Notes: generated from the letters alone by a model not told the origin. A stretch of DNA of 64,000 nt from Sitta carolinensis (GCA_032173965.1 JAVUNC010000006.1:36427870-36491869), one strand, 5' to 3'. Positions 26,241-39,383 are shown, counted from the stretch's first letter. Translations and numbers: made by a program.

Positions 26241-27931
26241 CCAGTGAGCAGATCTTTAAATTTAGGTGTGATAAATACACACAGAAAATGTTCTATCACT
26301 AACATTTGCTGTAGAGTCAAATATTCAAACCATGATACATGCCCTCAGTGTTATGACAATGTGTAATGCATCTCATGACTTATTGGTAGCTTCCTGCTAA
26401 TGACAATGTTTTTACAAAGGAATTTGCTATAAATGCTAAATAGCTTGCCTAGTGAAAAAAAAAGGAAAAAAGAAAAAAGGTTTGGTAAAAATTAGAATAT
26501 TTTTTTCTGTTTTGTATGGAAATGCTGTGATGGGAAATTTCTCTTGGGACTGGAAGCTTTAGGAAAAGTCATGCATAAACTTAGGCAGCTTATGGGTAGC
26601 ATAAAGAATTTCTGGGTCTTAGGACACAGTGCAAGAGTAATGCAACATTTCCTGACCTGAGTCAGCTGCACCATGTAATGTATGAGAGAGAAGTTCTACC
26701 TATATCCTCCTCACATAAATCTCATCTTTTTCCTTAGGGAGACAAATACACAGTGACAAGGGGGGGAATAATTGAATCTGTCAGGGGTCTGGGATCTAAT
26801 TTAGAATTCAGAAATATTTGTTGATAGATAGAAGCAGTGAATCTTTTCTCTTATATAAGTTATTTAGCCAAACACCTTTCTTCCCGTAGTTTGTTGTATC
26901 CAATGCATCACTATATTTATCTAAACAGTGAGTAAATCTTCACGTCTGATTTTAATTTGGTGAGATTCTGCCTAAGGGTTAAATCACCACTTGGCTGGGT
27001 AGAGAATTTAGGGGTTATCTCTTTTAATTAGTCACCTTAGTTGAAGTGTCCGTGGATTAAGAAGGCATGAGGAGTAGTTATGGCCATCCAACCATCTGTG
27101 AAAAATATTGCAAGAATATTCTGGTGTCATGATTTATTGATTTTTTTTCTTTAAGCATGTTGTACTACAAGCCATATAAAAAACATATAGATTACTAAAT
27201 ATAGCATACAATAACACAGCTTCAATGTTTCCCTTCTGAGTTTTCTCTCATTTTAACCATCACTACTTGTGAAACAGGAGATGTGAGAAAGCCGCACTTT
27301 GACATTTTATCTTCCATCCACAAGGGTAAAAACCTTCTGAGGATTGCTGTATGAGAAGGACACTCCACTTGGGAACTACAGCAGGGTTCATCTCAGTACA
27401 GCTGAGCAGTACTTGGGTGCAGTTCTGACTTGTGGTCATTCTATAACGTCAAATGGCAAACAGTGAGAAGAAAGACCAGAAAAAATATGCTGAAATTGTT
27501 ATCAGCCAGTTTACCCAGTGACCACTCTAGCCTCTTTCAGATCATGTTTTGTTCCTCTTTCAATTCCAAACCTTTCTTTATTTGGTAAGAAAAGGAGGAG
27601 GGAACAGTTGCATATTAGCTTAGGTCCTATAATTTTCCTATTTATGGGAATTTTGATGCATTTATCAAGACTATGCTGTATTCATTACAGTGAAGTAAGC
27701 AGCACTTGAAATTGGAAAAACTAAAAGATATTAACTTTTTAAGTGTATTAATACATGGTAATGTATTTTTTAACTTTGATTATTTTATGAAAATTTTAGA
27801 GATGATATAATTGTTTTTAGGAAGAGAAGAACTCAGACAAAGTCATGAATGGGACTTTTGTGGATTACTGTTGTTACTGTCAGGAAACAAAGACAGTGAA
27901 ATATTTTTAAGCCAGTATTTCAACAGTCTAT

Positions 27932-28226
27932 TGTTACTGTGATGTAGATAGGAACACACAGTAACACACACAGCAGGTGTTTAGGTAGAGAAGAAGAAAA
28001 GAAGTCCCTCCTTTATTGTTGACCTTGTATATATAAGTTTCTGGACAGTGATCAGAGATTGGACAGAGAGGTTACCACATCTCCATCTTCACTGGTCACT
28101 TGAGAAGTCCATCAGGTGATATCTTTTTCAAATGAATGTAAACATGATTCTTGTTTATTTTACAATTCATGAGAATTGACTCCATTATATTAAAACAAAT
28201 CAGAAGGCTTATTTTCAAAGACAACA
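27932..28226 (-). mobile_element. solo LTR of an endogenous retrovirus, minus strand, with target-site duplication
   Basis: A 295-bp element with TGTT...AACA inverted ends, flanked on both sides by GTCTAT (27926-27931 and 28227-28232). The flanking identity can be extended to 11 bases (CAACAGTCTAT), partly overlapping the element end. Read on the minus strand it contains, in order, a CCAAT box (plus ATTGG at 28058-28062), a TATA box (plus GTATATATAAG at 28027-28037), an AATAAA signal (plus TTTATT at 28012-28017) and a U5-like tail of about 80 bases. This is the standard promoter/R/U5 layout of an LTR. A 6-bp duplication is typical of beta-retrovirus-like (ERVK) integration. No internal viral genes are present, so recombination between two LTRs probably removed them. 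The family is not identified. Confidence 0.82.
28027..28062 (-). promoter_or_regulatory. LTR core promoter (CCAAT box and TATA box)
   Basis: On the minus strand a CCAAT box is followed about 21-30 bases later by TTATATATAC. The AATAAA signal lies only about 10-15 bases beyond the TATA box, which implies a very short R region or a polyadenylation signal upstream of the transcription start. Activity is not inferable. Confidence 0.5.
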
Positions 28227-28639
28227 GTCTATATTTTATCTTACGTTAAAATTTGGATTGGGACGTTGGAACTAGGTTGTTCTTTAAGCTTTGTCCCAGG
28301 TGAGAGGGTAGCACTTCAGGTTAGAGGTAGGCAGGAGCCAAAATGAAGGGAGAAATTGCAGAGAAGTCAGGAGCTGGCTTTATGCATTACTCATGAGGAA
28401 TGGATGACATAATCATTGCTAATCCATGAAGATATTTTTGCCAGTTACCTAAAGAATTAATCTCTCCTGAAGAAGATGGTTCCTGTGTGATACAAATCTC
28501 CAGCTACCCTCCACAGAGTGTCAATGTCTGAAGAGATGCCAGGTTAATAGAGTGCCAAATGCCATCTTCAGAGAAAATTCAAGTATAGGATCCTCTTGTA
28601 CATAAGGCTAGAAAAGCAGTCACTGATGACTGTATCTAG

Positions 28640-28890
28640 AAGAAGGGACTTTTTATTATAATTTTTTATTAAGAAATCTGATGGGAGCTGTTTATTTGCT
28701 TCTCCTCCGAGCCACCCAGCTGTTCCTTCTATTTGTGGTCTTAGAGCTAATTACATAATGTCCCTAATTTATACTCACTGGTAAATCAGATCAGAGCATT
28801 ACCTGGAGGGCAAGCTCTAATTAGAGGAATTTCAGAACAAATTGTCTAAAGAGCTTGTTTAGTGTGATTAAATGCAAGTGATGGGACTGT
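28640..28890. promoter_or_regulatory. candidate conserved non-coding element (homeodomain-site-rich)
   Basis: Compared with its surroundings, this block has balanced composition and no repeat character. It contains several TAATTA/ATTA-type cores ('gctaattacat', 'ctctaattagagg', 'gtgattaaatgc'), an arrangement often seen in developmental enhancers of vertebrate gene deserts. Conservation cannot be judged from one sequence, so this is inference only. Confidence 0.22.
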
Positions 28891-30457
28891 CTCTCTCTCT
28901 CTCCATTCCTTTTTTAAAAACATGAATATTTACCTTGCACAAAACCTTGCAGATTAAAAAAAGAATCCCAGCAATGACAGTTTTAATTAAATGGATATAA
29001 AACAAATGGCAGTGCTACCCAAGAGACCAAACTGAATATATGCAGATTAATGCTGTGTTCTCTTACTACAGTTTTAATATCTTAGAAATAAAGTGGACAG
29101 TAAGTGCTTACATCATGGATGAATGGAAGAAAGATAAATGTGAATTTATATTGTGTCCACAGCACATTGCCTAGGAACACAGAAAAACAAAGAAGAAATG
29201 TATACAGTCATTTTTCCCATATAGTTTTGGAAAATATATGGTTTCGTCTTTAAAATGGCACATATTGATCAAGATGTGTTATCAAGGGCCTTGCTGGGCA
29301 GTGGAAAGGACTAAGTAAAAATGACCCTCTGTACTTTGCCTGGGGAAGGATTAAAGTTCAATAGTTTATATGACCAATAGCTAAATATCCTGAAAGTAGA
29401 AGGATCTTAATCTTTGTAAACTGTCCCAAATAGCTATCTGGAGTTTATGAGTAGAACAGTGAGTAGCAAAGAAAGCTATCTAGTCAAACTAAAGAAGCAA
29501 TGTGACTTTTCTGTTTGGCAGGTGGTGCAGATTCTGGTGGGGACATTGGAATCAGATTTATCCATTAAGATCCACCAACAGAGGAAAGAGAAGGGAATGA
29601 AGATTTAGGAAATGGATACTGAAATTTTAATACCTTATCTTTTATTTTGCTTATGAAAATGTAAATTATCTGTTTTACAAGAGAGTTAAAAGGCTAATAT
29701 ATCACCATGCTCTGCCTTATTCCTGATACCTTTTAATTCTTACTGCACTCTGTGAATTTGAGGTTGTCTGGAATTCTGTAATTAAATTTACTGTCCTGGG
29801 TAGACCTTCAATAGCTTGACTCCATTATTCCACAGTTACTAAGGCAATGTCAGCCCCTTCCTGAAATGACATCCCTCTTGTGTGCAAGGACATCACTTAA
29901 ACGTTTTTCCTGAAGAAGATACTGTGAACTCATTTTTAGCAACCTTCTTGTATAAAAATAGCAAGAACTTGAAACAAGTTCTTCAAAGGTTATTTTTAAT
30001 ATGTACCCACTTCTTGGGGACATTAAGATAATGTAGTAATTATCAGATGAAATAATAGCTCCTCTTCTCTGTCTGTTGATTACAAACAAAAAGAAATAAA
30101 TCATGTGAGCAGCATATGAAGCCTGCCAAATGGATCTTGAAACACTTTGATTTGCTCTCCAACTGATCTTTACAGCATTTAGGAACAAGTATTTCTCTAG
30201 TCTCCCTAGATAAACAACTCTTGAGAAAATATTAACAAGCTGAAAGTGGTATCCCTTAGGGAAAATCCCTTATTACAGGGCAGCAAAAGCTGCTAGAAGT
30301 AGGTGACTGCCAAGATTCTGTAATAAAAACAGTGGTTCATAACACAGGCAAAGTGAAATGAAGGAAAACAAAATCCTCGTGGGCTACAAGTTAGTATATG
30401 GTGCCAATCTCCCAGAAGGTTTAAAAAAATTCTTAAAAGGACAAAAATACTTTAAAC

Positions 30458-30477
30458 TTTTTTTTTTTTTTTTTTTT
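30458..30477 (+). repeat. poly-T tract (20 T)
   Basis: Uninterrupted 20 T, followed immediately by CCCCC. Confidence 0.95.
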
Positions 30478-33400
30478 CCCCCGAAAAACACTGTGCTTTT
30501 CCTGTTATATGATAGGTTCATTTCTCCAGACCTAAGCATTGCTAGACATATCCAGATGCATATTATTTTGATTGGTGAAATTTACAATTAAGAACTCCTG
30601 TGAATGTACATAAACACTAAGAAATTTCACCAAAATCTGTCTTGAACTTTGAAAGAGATAAAATTTAATAATGTACAATCTGCAGTTACCTTTTTTTTAA
30701 AAAAGTATGCTTGAAACCCTGTATCCAGCTCTGTTTAGTGGGTTAGAGTAGAAATACATTGTTTCTATCAGTTTCAGGATGCACATATCCATCTTCTGCA
30801 GGGATGAATGTATAGAAACTGTCTTAGGTGTGTACTGTACCACAAGAAATATTTACCTCTTATAAATTTTCTGTTTTTTATTTTCCTTCATATTATGCTC
30901 CCTTTATGACTGGCCAGCTCTACAGTTTCTAAAAATGGTTTGTACAAGTGTCTGAGAAGTTTTGACATACCTTGACACAGGGAACTATGATTATACCATG
31001 AGGGAAGTTGGAGAGAGTGAATTATAAGAAGAAGAAATCTCTCCTCAAATTTTATGTTTTCTTTTAATTGTTTTTCGAGTTCAATAGACAAGTGTCCAGA
31101 ATATTATGAATCTCATCCTGCCATCAGAGCAGTTGCAACTGTGATGCAACTACTGAGCATTTGCCCACCATTTCTGTAACACCTGAGTATAAAAAAAAAT
31201 TTAATTTGGAGTGCTGTGAAAGTGAAATAATTTTTATTGTTGGAAAACTCATTAAACTTGCCTCAATTATTTGGCTAATGGAAGCAATGTGAAGAAAGGT
31301 GGTGCTAAAATGTCAGACTGTAGGATACTGGTATGGAGGGGGATGAGTTTGCAGCTGTCTGTGGGAAAGGTTTCATCTCCTAATTACATCTCTCAGAAGC
31401 AGTGGTGGTTCGTCCAGCAATTCTGTGCCAGAGAAAGGCAAGACCGTGCTGGGGCTTGTCCCCAGAGGAAATGTGACTTAAAGGCACCACCTGAGCCTTG
31501 CAGCATAACCCACGGCTGAAGGGTGAGGGAAACTCAGCCATTTCCTACATGGTAAAGCTGGATCTACTTTTGTACATACCAGGTAGAAACTGCTATTATC
31601 AGTACAAACACTACCTGTATCTTCTGCAAGTGGTTTGGTAGCTGCCTTCAGCATTGAACTTGTGAGACACAGTCAGTGGGAGAGGTCTTGTGTGTTTTTG
31701 TTTAGATAAGTGAATTCTACACATTTGCTTGCTGTTCAAGGCCAGAAGAAGGGAGGGTTGAGACTTACCCAGATTCAATAATCACACAGACAAATAACAC
31801 AGAGGTAAGCAGTTTGAGGAGTGGCCACTGCTATTTTAAAGTGAACATGAAAAGTTGCCTTGAATATCTAATATGAATGTCCTTTCCTTACATTTTCTGA
31901 GCAATCACATAGTAATCTGTAGGAGCACACGAGTGTGTTCCCCTTGACTTGAGGGTAACAAGAACGAAAGGTCCTATGATGTGGTTACCTTTAAATTTAG
32001 AGGCAATAAAATAGATTGGGAGAGCCTGGATGTTTTCCGAAGACTGCAAATGTTTGTAGTTCATTCTCCTGGTATGATCTGGAATAAATAATTCTTTTCT
32101 TCCTCAAATATGATAATATTACCCGTCTCTTCAACATTTATTTCTCTAATCAGCGTAAATTTCTAGTAAAGGAACTCTTGTTTATTGGTAGTTGTGGACA
32201 ATGTAAGTCTCTGAGGCCCAAATCTTGGTTCCTGCTCCAGGCAATACTTTAATATAGGTAATAAAAATATTGATATACTTTTGAGGGGTACAAATAAAGA
32301 AACTTGTTGGAGAGAAATAGGTGATAGAATTATAGCGAATGAAGATTTAAGACTGACACCATGGAGGAAAGTTTTACAGGTGTTCTAAAGTGATATTTTA
32401 AAGTAATGATTTCAAAGATATAAATAGCAGTCATGCTGCATACTGTCATTTCCTTTATGTCTAATCAGTTATTATTAGATATTTTTGACTTTGAAAGGTT
32501 CCTAACTAAAACAAATATATAAGGAGCATTGCTGTTCAATGGAATAATGTAACACAAAAAAAATTCTAAACTTAAGATCCCTAATTCATAATCATTGAAA
32601 GTAATTATTTGTGACTTTCATAGTTGGACTAAATGTCAACAACTACCAAACAAATGACAGTTTGAAAGGAGCGATCTCTTTATCCATTAACCAATTCAAC
32701 ACATACAGTCAATAGCTAAAGTTTGGCTTCATACACCAGAGATTATGAGCAAGGGAAAGTGGCAGGAACAAATTTTTAAGTGATTCAAATTCTTTCTGCT
32801 AACTACTCTCTTAGGACTACTAAAGTTTAAATTGCTTGATTGAAAACTTCTTTATTTGCTCAACCTTGATGTTAAAGCTGTCATCTCCCTTGACTTCTGT
32901 GCCAACAAAATGGACAGTTGATAGTCCATAAAATAGATTGACTTTTCACTGGCATGCTATTAATTTTTGTCATATAAAAAGATCAAGAAAACTAGAATTA
33001 TATGGGTTTATTTCTCCTTGGAAAAATGTGTTAAAGAAAACTTTAAGTCTTAAAGGAAGTGGTAGCATTTGTTTGGTTTGTAGATTTTTTTATTTAATTC
33101 AAAATGAAAAGAAAGCCATCTTTTCAAAGAGAAAATACTACCAATGTTTTTGATTTACCAAACTTTTCAAAACCAGCTGAGAAGTTTGCCTGCAAAACCT
33201 GTACATTTTCAGAGAGGTACCCCAATATTTAAAGGATCTATAATCATCAAGTTTGTTGTAAATATTTGTCACTAAATTGTATATTATATTGAATAGAAAT
33301 GTAATATTTTATAACTTCATAGTATGCATAATATTCAATTTAATCCATATTTTCACTCTACTTTAAACTTTAGTTGAGTATTCTAATAAATGATTGTATC

Positions 33401-33904
33401 TAAAGGAGTTGGATCTTCACTGTGGATGGTGGTTCACAGCTTTAAGCTTGTTGTTATGTATAATATAACATTCTTTTTCTTTTAGGTTCTCTGTGATTCC
33501 CAAGGTTTTCAAATGGGTGTAGGAAAGTGTATTATACAGTGTCAAATCTGGCAAATTGTGAGCCAGATTCCAACAACTCATAAGTTAAATTCCTGGCAGT
33601 GTTCTGGATAAGAATCTTGAGTATTGGTTTTCCAAATAGCAAATTCAGAATATCTTTAATATGCCTATTGGAAAAACCAAATTTGATTGTCTTAAAAGTA
33701 ACAGTCAAACACTAAACACAGGTAATGATCTTACTGTTTTAGCAAGTAGAACTACCATTGTTATGCAGACTCAGCTTTTTTCTTTTGCATATAATAACAA
33801 AGAATCTTTACATGACACTTGGTTCAAAGGTTTGGTGATTTTCCCATTTTTTTGAGAGATGGTATAATAGAACTCCTGGCTCAATTAATACCACAGGGTG
33901 CTAA

Positions 33905-34310
33905 ACCACAGAATGATTTGGGCTGGTAAGGCCCTCCGGAAATCGCTAGTCCATACCCTGATGAGGGGAGTAAGACAAACTTTGAAGTTAGACCTGATTG
34001 TTCTGGGTCTTACTGAGTTTCAAATATATTTAGGGTTGAAGAGACTACAGCGTTTCTGGGTATGCTTCTTGTGACTTTTTCCCCACTTGTACCTGATCAG
34101 AATTTTTCTTGTTTCAATACACAGCCTGCAGAAAGAAACTTCTGTCTCAGCCCCTCCTATGTAGTTGAATATTCCAGTGAGATCCCCCTTAATCAAGCCA
34201 GCTTCACTCCTTCACACTCTCCTTATGGATCATAAAGCCGTTTCCCTGCTGGGCTTGAAGCAGCGGGGCGATATGGATTACAGATTGGGGAGCCCAAACC
34301 CGTGGCTTTA
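33905..34310 (-). mobile_element. old CR1 LINE 3' end, minus strand
   Basis: The plus-strand start 'cacagaatgatttgggctgg' is the usual reverse-complement signature of a CR1 3' end. It is followed by a degenerate version of the CR1 3' coding/UTR region, with 'tctcagcccctcct', 'gatccccctt', 'gctgggctt' and 'gattggggagcccaaa' in the expected order. There is no open frame, and divergence is high, so the insertion is old. GC-richer sequence continues to about 34620, but I cannot align it confidently to CR1. Confidence 0.7.
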
Positions 34311-34620
34311 TGCAGGGCTCTGCTGAGGGCTCTTACTTGTCCTTTCCTCTTTGTAGTGCTGTGTCCACCCCTGCTCAGGCATGACTTAACCAGAACCCTC
34401 TGAGCAACCTGTCCCCTGCTTCACATTTTGCCAGCTCCCTTTGCAGGTGCTCCAAGTGGTCATTTATAAATAAAAGGGATTTATAGTCCTTCAGCCTCTA
34501 CCATGTCTGAGACCTCAGAATCTTTCTCAGAGCCCACGTTGCTGCAGCACAGGGATGATCACTGCAGACTGTTCCCAGGATTGTACTCCAAGTAGAAGTT
34601 CATCCTTATTTAAATATTTT
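34311..34620. other. GC-richer flank of the CR1 fragment, unassigned
   Basis: Clearly richer in C and G than the next segment ('gggctctgctgagggctc', 'cctgctcaggcatgac'). It may be a further diverged stretch of the same CR1 or another old repeat. No coding potential is seen. Confidence 0.3.
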
Positions 34621-35885
34621 ATAAAATTACTATAAAAAACCAGATCAAACATCGAAATATGCCCCCTCACAAGGAAATGTACCTTTAGTAACTGGATAAC
34701 AATTAGAATACATACAAGACTTATTCTGCTAAATATAAATGGTAAATTTATTAGGTTGGCTATTGAACATAGCTTTAATAAAAAAAATTATTAAAAAAAT
34801 TTCCATTTCACTATCATTTAATATTCATAGCTTTTTACATACTTCTTTTAATTGTTCTGGATATAATTAATCAAGGTAAATTAAGTTGCTCTGCAATCAA
34901 AAATGGTGTGCCGCACGAGGGTCAAGAAATGTTCATGAAATAGGGAGCACAAAATGATTGTAAATACATTTGGAAGAGACAAGAAGAAAGATATTTTACA
35001 AAACACAGGAAAGACTACTTGAGGTCTTTTCATTATACCTTTCTTTTATAGAACATATGGAATTTGTGGTAATACATTTTTTTTGCAAGAAAAGACAAAA
35101 TTGCTTAAATCACCCTAAAGCTATTGACTTCTTTGTCATGGGAAAATTTACACAAATGTGCCTTAGTATGATTCAGATAAAGATTAGACTCACATTAGTA
35201 AGAATGTAAAAGAAGGTAGATATCTGAAGTTTTTCTATCTCAGAATGTGGCTACAAAGGCTATTTATTAATTGATTTGATAAAAAACTTACCCATGGTCA
35301 GAAAAGAAACCACAGCTATTGTGATGAATTTCATAAACTATTAGTCATTGTGTACTATACCTTTCTTTTAATGTCACCCCTGTTTGAAGAAATGGTGGTG
35401 CACAGATCTTTTCAAATAATGGCAAAACTTGTGAGACATTTTTGTTGCTAACCTAAACAAACACAGATTATGGTGTCTGTAGATGCTTCCTTTTTAGAAG
35501 AAAGTTAAGAGCTCAGCTTGTGGATTTATCTAGTGGTATGCATATATCAATTACTTCAGTTCAATATAACTTCCTTCAGTTATAGCAGTCATCTGTGGTA
35601 ACTTCAGTCAGTTTAAAAGCCAAAATATCCTTTCTATGGAAAACATGCAGGAACAGAAGTGATCTCAGAACTGATCTCATCCCAGGATAGGCTGGGACAT
35701 GATTTAGGACTCAAACCCTGGAGCTGCAAAACACTCCTGGGTCCTGTAGATAAACACTGTCTTACCTAAAGCTCTATAAGGCAAATGAGTCCCTCTGTTT
35801 GTCTGAGATTAAAATCACAGACTTGCAGTTTTAATGTTTTCAGCTGAGGCTATTAAAATTGCAAAAGTGCCTTGTTCCCTTTTAC

Positions 35886-35906
35886 TTTTTTTTTTTTTTT
35901 TTTTTT
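35886..35906 (+). repeat. poly-T tract (21 T)
   Basis: Uninterrupted 21 T. Confidence 0.95.
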
Positions 35907-37029
35907 AAACAGTGTAATCTGGTTTGCTAGAACCTGGCCTTGCAGACTGCTGTGGTCATGCAGGACCAGGTTACAGATGAGACAAGCTGGTGTTTCAATG
36001 GCAAATGCTTCATTACTGAATGCTGTTTTCTAGGAGACTTTGGTAAATTGAATCCTATTTCAAAAAGCAAAAATTCCAGTTAACCTGTATCTGTAGCATT
36101 CTAGTTTTGGAGCTTGGCAAGTGTGTATGTGTTTCTGTTTTCAGCAATACTATGACATATTTAGAATGTTTTAATGTGTGATTTTGATACAGCCACTTTG
36201 TTAGAAAACCTGTTCTGAAACCAGTAAACCCTTGAGGGATATTAATCAATAAAAATGAATGCATTTATAAGGAAAAAGGATTTAATTCTACAAAATAATT
36301 GTTCAGACTGTCCAATGCAAGGAATGTGGATCTGAAGAGAGAAATTTAATTTTTAATTATGATTGTTTTTTGAAGCTTTCTACCTATTTCACTATCTAAA
36401 TAACTTTTGTTAACCATTTTCCATGACAGTTTAAGTTCCAACAATGGAACAAAGAAACAGTCCAAAATATTATTAATTTCTTAAAGTAAATGGTTTTCAT
36501 ACAAACAATATTAATTAGGTGAGTCTCTACATAAGATAATGATTTTAATAAAAAATAAACCTTTTTGGAACAGTTTAATCTTTTATTATCATCATAAAAA
36601 GAACGTTCCCTCATGAAAACTGTTTGGAACTTCAAGCTTGACTGAACTTGAAAAATGCAGAGCAAAATTTTGCCAGATTTCATCTGAATCCTTCTCTGGC
36701 ATATAAAACTTGGATGACGTTTTGATACTTCTGGAGCATATTGAGAAAATAGGTCCAAGCTTCAGATGAGTGAGAAAACCCTCTTGTGTTCATTTTCGAG
36801 GATTTTCTTTCCCAATCTTTCACTGACTTTATATGACCTTCAACAACATAAATCACTTCATAATACTGTATGCTTATTTTTTCCTAAATATAGGAATAAT
36901 GTACTACATTAGTAGGGATATTATGGCTTTAATTTACTTATTTTAATTTTGGAAGATTATTTTTAAAACAAAGCAGTAAATGACTGTTATAACTTTACAA
37001 TTGTAACAATTTCACCGTGAGAAACAGAG

Positions 37030-37300
37030 TTAGAACTGTATTTCTTTGGATATGCTTTCCCAGTTTAAAACCAGTTTACACGAATCAAGCTGATGGCCCT
37101 TTATATTCTCTAAGTGCTGGTTCTGTGCAGCAGTTTGTCTGAATAGGTTTAGCTGGCTGGACTGTTTATGAAACCTGCATTTAACATTTATGCAAAATGA
37201 ACACTCACTTCTGGCAGTGTTATCACAGACAGCCAATCAGAGACTGGCAGCAATTTTGTGCAAATTAATTGACCAATCACATCTGACAGTTTAAATAGAA
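37030..37300 (+). promoter_or_regulatory. candidate regulatory block: two CCAAT boxes, TATA-like box, octamer-like sites
   Basis: CCAAT occurs at 37233-37237 and exactly 40 bases later at 37273-37277, both on the plus strand. TTTAAATA follows at 37290-37297. Upstream are octamer-like ATGCAAAA (37190-37197) and, between the CCAAT boxes, GTGCAAATTAATT (37259-37270). This cluster would suit a promoter reading rightward with initiation near 37.32 kb, or a conserved enhancer. No coding exon, CpG island or LTR signature accompanies it, so the assignment is tentative. Confidence 0.28.
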
Positions 37301-39365
37301 AATATAACATGGGACAGATTTTGACATGTCTGAATAGTTCTTTTGTTCACTACATGTAGGCTCCCACAGAAAGCCAATATTCAGGGTGAGCAAGACTGCT
37401 GACTGATAGCTAATCTGCATTTACTGCAAGACCAGAGGTTTTCATGACCGAGCTATAAAAATTAAGGAATGATAATTAATTGGATAGTTTCAAATAGATA
37501 TCTAATAAAAATATTAGTAATGGTAAGAAGTCTCTCATAAGCAGAAAAAAAATTAGATCATTGCAGAATGATTCACTGTGAATTATTCACACAGCTGTAG
37601 AAATGATTCAGACTGACAGATTGATGGGTAGAACATGCCCATAAAGACAGGATATTCCCGACTCTTTGTTATCCTTTCTATGCTACACATTCTACAGCTT
37701 TGACTGTGATTCTACAAGTTCATGCAAAGCAATGAAAGCTAGCCAGCAGCAGGATCTCTGATTTTCTTACAAGCCCAAAATTACAGGGTAGAACCCAACA
37801 GAAGTAATTGGCTGAAGAAAGAAATGGAAATTACATTCTCTATTAACAGTGGAGTTATCAACTGAAATGCATATTATGCACTCTTTGGGTCAGTTTTATA
37901 AGAGATGTGCAGAAAAGGTTGGAGTTAGCTGGCTAATTTTGTATCTGTTCAAGTAAAACTCCTCTTAGTAATAAACAAACAGCCATAGGAAAAGAGTAAT
38001 ATTTTGGTTTTTACTCCAATCCAAAGGACACTTCCAGCAGTTAAATTACTGTGATGAAATATGCTGTGAAACTTCACTAACAAGGGCATAATATTTTTCT
38101 GAAATAAAATGTTTCTGAACTGACATCTACTGTTTCTTTAAGTAACAATAATATTTCTGTAGTTTTAAATAGATTTTTCCTGTTGAAGTTACAATAATAC
38201 TGGACTTGATCAAGTTTAACCTGATGAATTTATGAATAGTTCCTTTAAATTTTTAGCATGAAGAACTTTAGCTAAAGGTAGCTTTTGTATTGGCAATTTA
38301 ACAGCTTAGTAACTGCAAAACATTCACAATAAATGGAACATAGGCTTCAAAAAAGACAGAAAATGGGTCTGTCATCTTACTTGAATATGGAGTTGCTATT
38401 TTAAATACCAGCTAGTACCCTTTGATTAAGTAATGCCTATCAAGTGGATTACTTTAAATGGAAATTTTATAGTGCTTGTATTCAGATAGGAGAATCTAAG
38501 TTTGTGGACACATGCACTATTTCAGCTTCACAGTGCAATAAAGTTTAAATCAAATAAGTGGCATAACATTTTTGACCATTTGGATTTTATTTATACTATT
38601 CTGAAACTATCTCAGAAAGATTTTATATTAAACATGAAATCAGAAAATATCTTGCCTTTATTTTTTATGTGCTATGGTGTGCTAGGTACCTTCTACCAAA
38701 GTATCATAAAACAAAATAAGGAAAAAGGTCTAGTCTCATTCATGAAAAAACTGTTTTGGTATGTTCTGAACCCTGCTCTAGCCTTTGGGGTTGATTATTG
38801 ACTCAGATGATTTTGCTTATATAGAGCTCCAAAAAAGTGTTCTTTTACAGCTAGAAATGGAAGAATGAGTCCTATATTAAAGTATTTTGTGATTTCTTGC
38901 CACCTATCTAAGAATTATTTGCCTTGAAATACAATAATTTCAGTGGATAATCAAATGCATAAATGTCAAATACTACTTTTTCTCTGAGAAATATAGGAGG
39001 CCAGCACCACTTCTTACAGAATCCCAGTGTTCAGATCTAACAATTATTTACAAATTTTGTTTAGTTGTTCAGGAGTCTGGAGATGCATAGATATTCTATT
39101 CATAAAATTGGCATCCCTGCACAGCCTAATCAGCAAGCATTTATGCATACAGAAAGTTCATTCAAAACTTGCTGTCCGTAAATAGACCAAGATCTCTTTG
39201 ATAATACTCTTACAATAGCAGAGGTTATAGGAGAAATAATAAACTCAGGTTCCCTGTGCACAACTAAAAAAGTGGTTTGCAGAAGAGTTTTCTGAACATA
39301 CTTTCCAATTCCCTCATCAAAATAGCTCATTTCATGGCAAGGAATAAAGGGCCAAAAGGAAAATT

Positions 39366-39383
39366 AAAAAAAAAAAAAAAAAA
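39366..39383 (-). repeat. poly-A tract (18 A)
   Basis: Uninterrupted 18 A on the plus strand. It is one of only two long A-tracts here, against nine T-tracts. Confidence 0.95.

Larger units (their letters stand above)
19310..27925. other. AT-rich non-coding stretch
   Basis: I see no gene or recognisable transposon. The 132-codon ATG-initiated frame at 20375-20773 is the longest clean frame here, but its translation (basic, rich in Leu/Ile/Asn) has no domain I recognise and its length fits chance. The simple repeats at 22.70 kb and 26.18 kb are listed separately. Short TA-rich runs occur near 23.94-23.97 kb. Confidence 0.65.
28233..33900. other. AT-rich non-coding stretch with one possible conserved block
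   Basis: No gene is recognised. A (CT)n run lies at about 28889-28903 and a 20-T tract at 30458-30477. A block at 28640-28890 is less AT-biased and dense in TAATTA-type homeodomain sites. The minus-strand frame at 29850-30188 (112 codons) and the 82-codon plus frame at 31271-31519 match nothing I know. Confidence 0.6.

Noticed and set aside
26098..26320. Lysine-rich minus-strand frames
   Set aside because: They are produced by the T-tract at 26180-26240.
28250..28300. CR1 3'-end-like text ('ggaactaggttgttctttaag')
   Set aside because: Too short and diverged, and it lacks the terminal ATTCTATG-type repeat. It may be a remnant, but the match could be chance.
29963..29983. Perfect inverted repeat AAGAACTTG-AAA-CAAGTTCTT
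   Set aside because: About one such 9-bp stem is expected by chance in 64 kb, and nothing nearby gives it a role.
29850..30188. 112-codon minus-strand frame
   Set aside because: No domain, and its length is compatible with chance.
36396..36758. 120-codon minus-strand frame
   Set aside because: Lys/Phe/Ile-rich translation typical of AT-rich non-coding DNA, with no known domain.
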